A stretch of 64,000 bases of DNA from Haematococcus lacustris (Eukaryota > Chlorophyta > Chlorophyceae > Chlamydomonadales > Haematococcaceae), in NCBI GenBank assembly GCA_030144725.1, contig JASKMD010000003.1, forward strand, positions 19,609,710-19,673,709, read 5' to 3'. Below, one piece after another: positions 10,289-22,200 of this stretch. Position 1 is the stretch's first letter; each line of letters begins with the position of its first letter. Made by a program: the position numbers and the translations under genes. The notes beneath the pieces were generated by a model that was given only the letters and a program-made list of their open reading frames with translations, was not told where the DNA came from and made no database searches.

Positions 10289-13200
10289 AGCAGCACATCT
10301 CCCCTCTGACACTGCCAGTGTCTGCTGCTGCACATAAACCTATAGAAAGAAGTTTGCAGGTGTACATGGGTCGTGGTGTGCGTGCTGTGCTAGTAGGAGA
10401 TGGTTTCATATCTATTTCTCTGCCTGAGTGTGCTGCTGCCGCTGGGGGCACTAGCAGCGTTAGCAGCAGCTGGATCACGGCCACAGCAGCAGACCACTGT
10501 CTAGGTATGATTTGGGCTAACTTGTCATTGCACTGCATGGGCTGTGCCTGCCATGCATACGTTTGTCAAAGAGCTGGGTGCCCTCTGTCTGGTGGGTGTG
10601 CCCCTGCAGGGTGCCCTCCCAGACCTTTGACTCTTTCAACACCCACCCACTGAAGTTGTCCATGACAAAGGAAACCGACGTGGAGGTCTCCCTCCTGCCC
10701 ACCCTAACCGCCACCCTGTGGTACGCCCTCTGCTGTCGCTGCCTGCGTACAGGACGAACGCTAGCATGGAAGCTGCAAGGAAGCTGACAAACATGTGTTG
10801 GGCCGCCATGTGGCTCTACCATGCAATTATTTGAATGGTGTGCAGGAGTGTGACGGACTTTGTCATCCAGCCTTCAGCTAATCTTGGCGTTCAGCTGGCA
10901 CTAGCGGCGCCAGGTTGCTCGGGAGTTCAGTACCGTACGTATTATGGCTTGGACCTAGGGCTGACCTTAAGCAGAATTGAACTTCGGGTGAGTCCTAAGC
11001 ATCAGTGAATACTAAGCTGTCACACTTGAACCCGGCTGTTTTTCGCACGGTGATGTAAGCTTCAGCTCCAGTATAGGTTGGTGGTACGACGATTCACAGC
11101 AAGCTGGGATGTTATCTGGGTAGTCGTCCCTCGCACAGCTACACGCTCCTTCTCCCTCATCGGGCTCCTCCCACATTGGACTCCTCCACCTCACTCCTTG
11201 GCTCTGTGTGCCCTCATGCCCTCATGCATGAGCAAATTGTGCACAGCCCCTGCAATTGTGCACAGCCCCTGCTCGAGCACATTGTGCCTGATGGCTGCAG
11301 GTGCCGCTGACCTCTTGGACCCTGAGCCTTGGGGGTGACATCCTGCCCTGGAGCTCAACCTTCACCCTGATTGGAAAGGTGCAGCCGTGAAGGGCACGAC
11401 ACAGCATGAAGCAAGCACACACGCATGAGAGGAGCTTCTCACTGCGCACTGCCAGCTGGCACTGGTGGTGGTCTCATCAAGATGCATGCCTGTTTGTTAT
11501 GATTGCAGACTTTCCCGCAGTGCGGCTCATGCAGTGGCTGTCTGGCAGCCCCAGCTGCTGTGGCACCCACTGGGGCATGGATGCCAGGGGCATGGACCTC
11601 ATGTGACAAGGCATGCGGTGGCGGCCTGCAGCAGCGAACGCTTCAGTGCTGGGTGAGTCATGGGCGACGCGAGGGTGGGGGTTAGGGGCAGCCGCTGCTG
11701 CTGCTGCTGCTCGCCTCTTGCTGACAACTGTCAGCGCCCCTGCCTTGCTGGCTACTGGCTCCAATATTCACTCCTGGCAGCAGCGGCAGCGGTGGCGGTA
11801 GGAGCACATGGTCTGTGCCAGCCTGCCTGCCAATGTCCACCCATACGTCCCTGCACCTGTTGCTGAGGGGGTATGGCTGCTGGTCTGGGCTCCTGCAGGT
11901 TGAGTCTGCCCGAGCGTTCCAGTCTGATGCCTTGTGCCCCGCCAGCACCAAGCCGGTCACCAGCCAGGCCTGCAACACCCAGGCGTGCGGGCTGGGGCCC
12001 TGCTTGACCACCTGCACAGCCGCAATGTTGAGCAACACAAAGTGTGACGGCCAGTGCATGAGTGCACAGTAAGTGCTGCTGCAAGAGTGAGGGGCCCGGT
12101 GAGATCACAGCTTTGCCCATCCAGTGTTTCTGTGCAATAGAAAAGGAAGATGGAGATCCTAAGCAGCAGGGTTACGGCCCGTCAGTATGTTGATATGCAC
12201 TATGTTGATATGCTGGTCACTATGTCACTTGAGCGACGTGTAACAGCTGTACGTGATGCACCCTGGCCACATCAATGTGCATGCCGTCACGGGGCTGCTG
12301 CATATGCACATGGTGAGCGATGCATGTGCTGATGTTGTGGTCTCTTGCAGGTGTGGGTATGACAACGGCATGTGCGCCCAGCAGCAAGCGGTGGCGGTGG
12401 CCTGCTCCTCCCAGACCACCTGCATCACCTGCCTGCAGACGACTGCCGGCAGCTGTGGCTGGTGCGCTAGCAGTGGCACCTGCATGAATGGTGATTCGGT
12501 CGGCCCATCCACAGGAACATGCGGTGCGTGTCAGCCAGCAGGTTTGTTATTGAGGTGGGAGGGGGCACAGCAGCAGCAGCAACATGCTACCCCTCCACAG
12601 CTCTGACCTGGTGTCTCTGCCCTACAGCAGGCACCACATGGTGGACGACGCAGTGTCAGGCAGACGAGCCGTCCCTGGTGCTCACCACGCCCAGCAGCCT
12701 GAAGGCCGGCACCACCAACAGGCTCTCCTGGACAGGCGGACAAAGCTCCTCAGGCCAAGTCAAGATCTCCATCCGCGCCTTTGGATCCAGCATTGTGTCG
12801 AAGCTGTCTGGCTTAATCGGTGCGCCTGGGGCAGGGTTAAGGATATGGGTTGGGTTGGACGGGGCGGGTCGGGGGCCCATCAACATGCAGTGGGCCAACA
12901 TGGTCCTGGGGCATGATGGTAGGGGGCATGATGGTTCGGGTCAGTTGAACTGTTGTCACATGGTGTGCATGGCCCTAATCAGTAGGCGTAGGCTGCAGCC
13001 ACACAGCTGTACAATCACTGTGATGCAAAGTCCTGCCTCACACCCACCCTGCAGGCCGCCGCCTCCATGCCTTGCCAGATAACGCCTCCTTCCATGACTT
13101 CATCGACATGGCAGCTGGTGGGTTGTATCAACTGGCGCTGGGAGTGAGGCAAGGCAGTGGCATCAGTCGGTCGCACCTCTTCATCGATGCGGTTCGTCCA

Positions 13201-16200
13201 CTGCCCATGTGCCATTCAGGCGCTGGGAGTGAGGCAAGGGAGGCTGGTATGGCCGCATCTCCACCACTGTTTGTCCATGTGACTATGTGCCCTGCAGCTT
13301 CAAGACGCCAGCTGGGTGCCGAGCTTGATGAAACTGGAGTGGATGCTCTGGTCACTGGGTTTGGCATTCCAGCAGGTAACTGCAGCTTAGCTGGGTGACC
13401 AGTGCTGTCAGCAGCTTGTTGAAAATACTAAGCTTGCAAAGCTTGCCAGTTTCTCACTACTACCGTCATACGCCATTTGTCAATGTGCGGCATAGCCACA
13501 CATTGGCAGCATTGCTACAAGACATGGCCTTCCTCCTATGCTACTAATAAACTATGCTACTAATAAGTCTCTATACACCACAATACTTGAACCTGCGCTG
13601 CGTGCACCGCTGTGGTCGCTTACTCTCGTTCAGGCAGTGTCGCCAACACGGGGAGCTTCAGCTGGACCCTGACGCCGGGCCTGCCCAGTGCCTACTACCA
13701 GCTGTTCATCGCATCAGCCTCGGACCCAACCAACTTTGCCCTCAGCAACTCATTCTACATTGACGGCACAGTGGACACCTTCGTATGGGCTGCAGGTGGG
13801 CAACCTATGCACTCACTAGTGGGAAGCATATGCACTTACAACTTAGGGCTGAATGAATGCATGTGCTTGTGCTCCCTGCCCGCCCCCCTTACTGTAGGTG
13901 GGCTCAATGAGGACATGCACTTGTGCTCCCTGCCCTCCCTGACCGCCCACCTGGTTGCTGCTAGCCTCAGCTGCCATCCATGATGGCCAATGGCACCATG
14001 GCTGGCTTCCTGAATCAACCGTCTGCAGGCGACTGGTCGGCATGCAGCCAAAACTGCGGGTCTGGGAGCCGCACTCGTTCCGTGGCCTGTGTACTGGTAT
14101 GTAGGCAGCAAAGCTAGCTGGTATATCGGCTGGTGTGTTGCCTTAACCCCAGCCTCCTTCTCCTTCTGTGGGCACACTGTGGGCATACTGTGGGCACAGC
14201 AGCAGCAGCAGCAGCAGGAGTGTCTATGTGAATGGCCATTATTATCATCATGACTTCCTCAAGTTGCCGTACCCTGAACATATGCGCCAGCAGATCTGTC
14301 CATGGCTGTCTGGGTGCTAAGCAGGTGGGCAACAGCTCGTTGGTGAGCAGCACCTTGTGCGACGCAAGCTGCCGACCCTTGAGCGAGGAGAGCTGCAACA
14401 CCTTTACCTGCCAGGGCTGCCCCCAGGTGAGCACCCACCACCACCAGGACAATGGCTGCCCAGGGTTCAGGGTCAAGGCTGCACAACGGCCTATGCACTA
14501 TTTACCAAAGGGTACAAGAGGGGTACAAGAGCACAACGATACAGCACTTATCTGCTCCCTACCTGCGAGCTTCCAGGTTTATAACGCAAAGTGACATGGC
14601 CCAGGCTCATACCCTCAAACTCATAGCTCGATCATTGGTTTCGTTCAAATCAAAGGGTTCACAATTCAGTTTCATAGCGCGTTGCGCGATAACGCACTTT
14701 GGGAAGCGACCATTCCATAGCACAAAGCGACCTCTAAAACATGCCATTTCCCCCTGGGGCAGATAGCGAACGCTATATACATAGATACACTGCTCCCTAC
14801 CCTGCGCACCTGGCCACTCCCTTGTGTGCATGCCTGCTAGCCGGCTGCCATGCACATGCCACCCCTGTGGCTGTCCAGGTCGGTCCCTGCATGTCTGGCG
14901 GCTGCCCAGCCTGCAGCTGCAAGCGCCAGCCCTCAGGCTATGGCTTCTTCTGTGGCACCGTGTACTCTGGACCATTTGGACCCACCACGATTGGCTGCGA
15001 CAGCAACAGTGGCACTGGCTACCAGGAGTGCTGCAGGCGGCAAGGGTGGGTGGTTGGGTGGCCAGTAGCCAGGGTGGGATGCTTTCAGAGAGGTGTGGAT
15101 GACCCCAGTCGATCCCATTGCGTGCGGTTGCCCATGGCCTGGCAGCGGGTCCACATCCCTTCCCCCTGACTTGTGTCAGAGGATGTGGCAAGGTATGGCA
15201 TCCCTTCTGTCACAGCATCCCCTGCCCAACCCTTTATTGCTGCTGCATGTGTCCAGGCTCACCTGTGATGATGGCTGCACTGGCAAGGCTAAGTGGGTGG
15301 AGCTGCCGTCAGGGCGGGGGGCCTGCAGCGCTGCTTGTGGGGGCGGCAGGCAGACCCGCAACTTCCAGTGCCTGGGCTACTATGACCCTGGGTGTGGTGA
15401 GTGGGGCTGGCTGCGCCTCGCCGGCAGCAATCCCTCCCGCCCCGGGCCAGGCATTTGCAGCTCTGTTGCCATGTGCTCTTCACCACGGCTGGGTGAGGAG
15501 TGGGTTGTGTCCCGTCGCGTACTGGCTGTCCTGTACAGCAGCTAGGCATGCCACACAGGCACTCCCTCCCTGCCATCCCGCACCACTATCAAACCCTCAC
15601 ATCACCACCCGCTGCTGTGCAGGAGGGACGCCCACACAATGCGCCCAGCCCGTGACCTGCTATGACTTCCAGTGCAGCGGCCCCTACCCTGGCGGCCCCA
15701 GCACACTGTACGAGTGCAACACGCAGCCCTGCACCTCCTACACCTGGAGCGTGACGGCCTGGGACCAGTGCAGCAGGGACTGCAGCGCAGGTGCAGTGCA
15801 GGCAGGCAGGCAGAGGCCGGGTGATCTGGTGCCGAGTTGGACAGGCCAGGGAACGGCGACTCAACCACAGTACAACATCGGCTTGGTGTGGCATGAAGGA
15901 CTAGTGCGCTTGTGCTGGCGTGTGAGAGCCCTTGTGCTGCCATTTCCAAGTTCTTGGGTAGCAGACAGCGGGTGGTCTGATGCCGAGTGGAACTGTGACT
16001 GGCCAGGGCACGACAACGCACCCAGTATAACATCGGCTTGGTGTGCCGTGAAGTACTCGAGCGCTTGTGCTGGCGTGTCCAGGTTGTTGCCTGATTAACT
16101 GTGCGAATTGATGGAGGTGTGACGGTGGCGTGCGCAGGCAATCAAGCACGGACGGTGGTCTGCCTGGCGAGCGTCGCGGGTCAGGAGTCCGCAATCGTGG

Positions 16201-19200
16201 CCGACAGCCTGTGCGTCACGGCTGGGTTGCGACCCGCGGACCAGCAGGCGTGCAACACGGAGCCGTGCGTAGAGACTCAGTTGCACCTGAGCGCAGTTCA
16301 GGCTGTGCAGATGGTGCCAGCAGGCAGCGCGTTCAACCTGACTTGGTCGGGCGGACTGCAATACGGCCGGGTCTCGGCCTCGCTACAGCAGGTGAGTCCT
16401 AGATATACATGTCGACTGAGTGAAGGTGTGGCTTGCTGCATCAAGAGACTGCCGCTTGGCATTTTCAATGAAACTGCGGTTTCACACCGTCGTGGCGGTG
16501 CAGGCAGTTGACAGTTTCTCACCGTTGTGCCCATCAGCCGAACATTGTTTAATGCAGCCAATGTTTGCTGCTGGTGGTGGTGGTCTTTGGTGGTGGGGAC
16601 GGCCTAGCACTTGTCACCTGGCTCTGGCCCTGTGTTCCCTCCTCCCAGGTGGCTGTGGGTGTGGCGGGGCAGCTGCTGGCCAACACCACCTGGCAGGATG
16701 CTGGGCTGGGCCTGCCAGTGGATGTGGAGAACACCCTGAGCAGCCGCTGGGCAGTGCCAGCAACCCTAGCTTCAGGTGAGAGCTCAGGGGCTGAGGGCAC
16801 AGCTGGAGGGTACAAGACAGCTTCCGGTGTGAGGCTGAGGCCGAAGCTGGGGCTAGCTTGGCAACCTGACATGGCGCTCTCTTACTTGCTTGCTGCCGGC
16901 ACCGTCTCCTTACCAACCTGCCCAACACCTTACCACCCGCCACCAATGGCACTTTTTCCTCCTCCCCATCCCCTTCCTACACCCCCCTACCCCCACCCAC
17001 ATCCTCACCCCAACCCAAGCAAGCAAGGAAGTGTTGGAGGATGCGGGTAAGGGGGCTGGCAAAAGACGAGGGGCTGTCGCTCTACAGGCCAGTACCTGCT
17101 GAAGCTGACCTCCAGCGCCACACCAGCCAATCAGGACGTGATGGCCACCCCGGTGGTGGTGCAAGGCACTGTGGGCTACGAGCTCACCCTGCTGCCCGTG
17201 GGCCTTGGTGCTGCCTTGGGCTCAGCTGCTACCCTGCAGGTGTGATGCAGCCATGCAAGCAAGCTCAGAGTCAGCCTATCGCAACACACACACTCTGATA
17301 CAGCCACGCATCACACCTTGTCTCACACCCCATCTCACACCTGGTCACATACCTAACACCCACCTCATGTCTCTGCCCACCGCCCCTGCTATGCAGCTGG
17401 TGGTGTATGGCACCCACGGCCAAACCGCTGCCACCCACCTGAGCCTGGGTGCTGCCTGGAGTGCGGGCGGTGGCGCCCGGTCCCTGGTCCTGCAGGGGTT
17501 GGATGTGGGGCTGGTGCAGCGCTTGGGGCTTACCCTGCCTGCCTCTGCCTCCCTCAACGCGGTGGCTGCTGTGCTACACAGCCTTGGGAGGACATATGAG
17601 GTACGCCCTGCCTACCTGCCTTGCCCTCAGCTTGAGCTCCAAGTCCTCAAGTGTTGGCTCGAGCAAGCAGTCTGCAAGCCCAGCCAGTAAGCCCATTCTT
17701 GCTCATCACCCACACTTGCACTGCACCTCAGTGATTCGTTTTTTGCGTGATACGTAACGATCGGAACCAAAAGCTGGTTTTCGAGGCCTGGCTTTCGTTA
17801 CCAAACGGGCCCTTGCGTTGGCTGGCCTCGGTTGCTTCGTAACCGAAAAATGTCTTGTGCCATGTTCGAGTTACGCGCAAGGCGGGGGCACAGCGATGGT
17901 GTTTGGAAAGCCAATAGGCCCGCTGGCACCACGAGCAGAACCCAGTCTGAGTGGCTCGAAGGCCGCGAGATGTGGCTTATACATTTCGGCTTGCAAGGCA
18001 ACTTGTACCGCGTGCGCTGTACCGCTTGCGACTTAGTCCTCTGCAGCCATCTGCATACCATTCAGAAGCTTGAGGCTATCAAGCAGCTCTACTGCCAGCA
18101 AGCATGCCTGTCAGATGGCACGGAGGTCCCTCCCCTCCTCTGCAGTGAAACCCTTGCCACGCAACAGTCCCAGTTTGCTGAAGTCATGCGTGATGCTGCA
18201 AACAGCCCAGGCATGGGGATCAGCCAGCTGTGGCAGAGTTTGAGCAAGCAGCCCATCACAGCTTTGGATATCTCTGAGTATGGCAGGCTGGCAGAGCTTG
18301 CGATGGTTATGGTCCCAGGCTCAGTGGAGGAGGAGCGCATGTTCTCAGCCATATGGCATACCTCAAGGATGACACACGCAACAGGCTCAATGAAGAGCAC
18401 CTGAATGTGTGCGCCAGGGCCTTCCACACTGTCACACATGGTGTGTCAGATTTCCCATACCACGAGGCGATTGGGGTGTGGCTGGATGCTGCCAACAAGA
18501 AGGGGCGCTATGGTGTGGAAGCTGGCTGTCAAGGGTGGGCTGGTGATGGACTGGTGATGATGATGATGATGGACATATGCTTTGATGATAACAGACAGTT
18601 ATGATGGAGATGGTGATGTTTTTGTATATAATGCTTCATATGATAAATAATGGTTTGAAAATGGTTTTACTCATTTATTTTTCGTAACCAGTCGTAACCA
18701 ACAGCGTTACCAGCCATTTGATTGTCCAGGACCCTTCGTGACCAGCATCAGCTTGGCTGTTTTGAAAAACGAATCACTGCTGCACCTGCTGGTGTTGGCT
18801 GCAGGCTGGCTTGAACTCACCTCTGAGTTGGACTGGGTCTGAGGTGGTGCTGTCAACCTGCGGAGCATACAGCCGCAGCTGCTTTGCCTGCACTGCCGTC
18901 CCTGGCTGCGGCTGGTGCCAGGCTACAGGGCAGTGTATGGCCACAGGCGCAGGTGGCAGCAGCAGCAGTGGCCCTGCCGCGGGGGACTGTCCTGCTGCCG
19001 CCTGGGCGCCCCAGGCTGCACAGTGCAGTGACGCCTGCCTGCAGCTGCTCACCTGTGACACCTGCCTCAAAGTGCTCGGCTGCGGCTGGTGTGCGAGCAG
19101 CTGCAGCTGCAGGAGCAGCAACGCGGATGTGTCTGGGCCGGCACTGCCAGGTGAGGGGGTTGTGGTAGGGGCTGCTGGGCAGGTGTCGTTCCTTCCCCTC

Positions 19201-22200
19201 CCTCCTCCCTCCCTTGCTTTGGTGGCGTGTGCTCCAATTGCGATGTGTTGCTTGGCCACAGGGGCGTGCCCAACCGCAAGCTTCCTGCCTCAACTGGCGA
19301 TTGGCGAAGTATGTGGGATGCGAGCTGGAGACTCGTGCGTGTCGACACCTGCGCTGCGAGCAGTTGCGACTGTCACCGTCAACATGGACAGCGGCTCGCC
19401 AATCCTTCGCCTCGACGGTACCGGGTCGACGCCGTGCGCCACTTGCGCGACCGCCGCGTGCGGGGCCAATAGCGTGTGTGTTGCCATAGGGGTAACAGCC
19501 AGCTGCGTCTGCACCAACGGATATTCTGGTGCGTGGGACAGGTTGCTGCCACTGCCGCCACTGCTGCCACTGCTGCTGCTGCGTTGAGGAGTCGCTGTGT
19601 TCGTTGTCCCATCAAACGCGGTTGTGCGCAGACACGGCGTCGCCCTCCCCTCCCGTAAGGTGGCTTACAGGCTGGATTGCTGGCTGTGCAGGTTCCGACT
19701 GCTCCCAACCCCCTGGGCCCTGCTACGGCGTGACCTGCAACGGGCAAGGCGTGTGCATGCAGCGTGGTGCCGCAGCGGTGTGCGCCTGCCGCGTAGGCTT
19801 CAGTGGACCGGACTGCAGCATGGCAGCCTCACCACCGCCCCCTGTCACTGCGCCTCCACCCTCCCCCTTCCCAGTAAGCCTCCTGATGCGCTGCCCTCCT
19901 CTATGATAAGACGAGCAATCATTGCTGCAGCAGAACCCACACTGCGTTCCCCCACGAGTTAGCCCCTTCACCCCAGAGCACATTTCTGCGCCTGGCTAAG
20001 TTTGAACCCGCGACCTTCGCAATCGCCAAAGCGACCTAGACCACTGGCTGTGATTGCCCCAACCTTGACATTGCCTATGTTGTCTGCTGTGCATTGTGTG
20101 TGTGCAGGTAGGCCCCCTGCCATGCAGGCACACGGATTGGCTCATCAATGTGCTGCATACACTTATTTCTGAGTTCTTGCCCACGTGTGCTCCTGTCAGT
20201 TGATGTGCCGGCTTGCGGTGTTGTGTGCAGCCGCCTCCACGGCCGCCCCCTCCGTCCCCACCCCCCTCCCCTTCTCCTAGTCCCCCCATCTCCCCGCCCC
20301 CCCCTCGGCCTCCTCCGCCTCCCCCACCAGCCCAGTGCGGCAGCCCAGTGGGAGCTGGCTGCAACGGGAGAGGCACTTGTGGAGCCCAGGCACCTGTCTG
20401 TGGCTGTTATGCCGGCTGGGGCGACCCCTACAACTGCGGCTTCAGGAATCAACTCAGTAAGTCACCTATCTAGCGTATGCAAAACTGCTATCCCTCACCA
20501 CCAAGCCCTCCACACATTGCCATGGTCTAAGTAGCATTGGGCATATAGAAGTGCGCAGGAGCAGCAATGTGAGGGTGCAGACATGAATGGCATTTCCTCC
20601 AACAAACGATGATAATAAAGAAGGGTCTGACATGCACCACAGTGCACCACATGAGACTGCCTCCCACCACACCACACAGTTGCAACAGATTGAGGGCAGT
20701 GGGTGAGTGTGGGTGACCGCCTCATCTCAACCATGGGTTGGTGCATGCAGGCCTATGTCGATGCTGTCGCTACACTGCCACCTGCCTTCCTGCAGGCAGC
20801 GGGTGGGACTGCTTCTGCCAGTGCCCCACCAACCAGCGCGAGTGCAACCTATCAGGCTCCTGCAGGTGGTGTATCACTCGGGACTACAACTCCGGCTGCG
20901 TGCCTAAGAGCCAGGTGGGCTGAGTAGGCACGGACCTGGCTGGGCAGGCCTGCTCAGGTCCTGACCTTGACCCTTGTTTAGGAGCTACGCTGGACAGTCA
21001 TGCTAGGTCAGGCTCATGGCCCTTCCCAGGCCTCAGCTCCCTGACATGCTGCTTAGCTGGCAGGTGTGGTGCGGCCCAGCAACCTATATCCAGGTCACTG
21101 TGAGGCACCTGCTGGGATGTGGGTGATGCCTGACCGTGCTCTGCTGCCAGCCGAACACTGAATTGGCAAGAGGGTGGTGCTCGTGTTGAGTGCTCTTAAG
21201 TGCCCTAGCCTAACCTCAAGCCTTCAACGTTGGCGGTGGGCGGTTACAGAGTGCTGCTCCCTTATGTTGGCAATGTGACCACCCCCTCCCAGCCTCCCCC
21301 TCCCCCTCCCCCTCCCCCTCCCCCTCCCCCTCCCCCTCCCCCTCCCCCTCCCCCTCCCCCTCCCCCTCCCCCTCCCCCTCCCCCTCCCCCTCCCCCTCCC
21401 CCTCCCCCTCCCCCTCCCCCTCCCCCTCCCCCTCCCCCTCCCCCTCCCCCTCCCCCTCCCCCTCCCCCTCCTCCTCCTCCTCCCCCTTCCCCCCTCCTCC
21501 CCCTTTGTTCATGAAAAGAGCGCAAGCTTTCACGGTTTATCACGGCATACTGTTGTTGCATGATAGTTTCAAAGCTTGGTACAACAGGCTGTACCTGCCT
21601 GTGCTTGTGGTTTCTATGCAGCCATGTCCAAGCATGCGTCGACGCTTGATTACCCCCCGCAGCAGTGTGGGACCGGTACAGGTGGCACGCAACCTGCAGC
21701 AAGTGCCACCCTCTTGCTACACTTGGAGCATGATCCAGAGTCCACCTGAAAACACCGCTGTAATACAAGGTGGGCCTACAAAAGGCTGCGTGGTGCTCAG
21801 CTGGGCTGTGAATGCAGCTCAGGCAAGGCAGCTGGATGACTTGTATCACATGTTGCACCTGCTTTCCCATACCAGTGCTTCTCACACTGCGACAAGTGAA
21901 CATGTTTTTGTGACTCCTGTTGCTTGCAGCTCGCTTGAACACTGTCACCAATGTAGTGGGAGTCGTGTTGGGGACCTACGTCTTCCAGCTCAGTGTGTTG
22001 GACAACTCAGGCGGCATGGCCATCACCAACGTCACCGTCGTCATCAAAGCTAATAATCCTCCACCATTCATTCCCCCCAGCCCCTCACCACCTCGACCTT
22101 CTCCACAACCTCCTCCCCCTCCACCCACACCTTTCCCCGCCCCTCCTCCTCCTCCACCCTCATCACCCCCACCTTCCCCTGCCCCTCCTCCTCCTCCCCC

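Noticed and set aside
21230..21514. Poly-Pro exon in the (CCCCCT)n array
   Set aside because: Neighbouring exons join in phase 0 without it and it lacks convincing splice borders; kept as intron.
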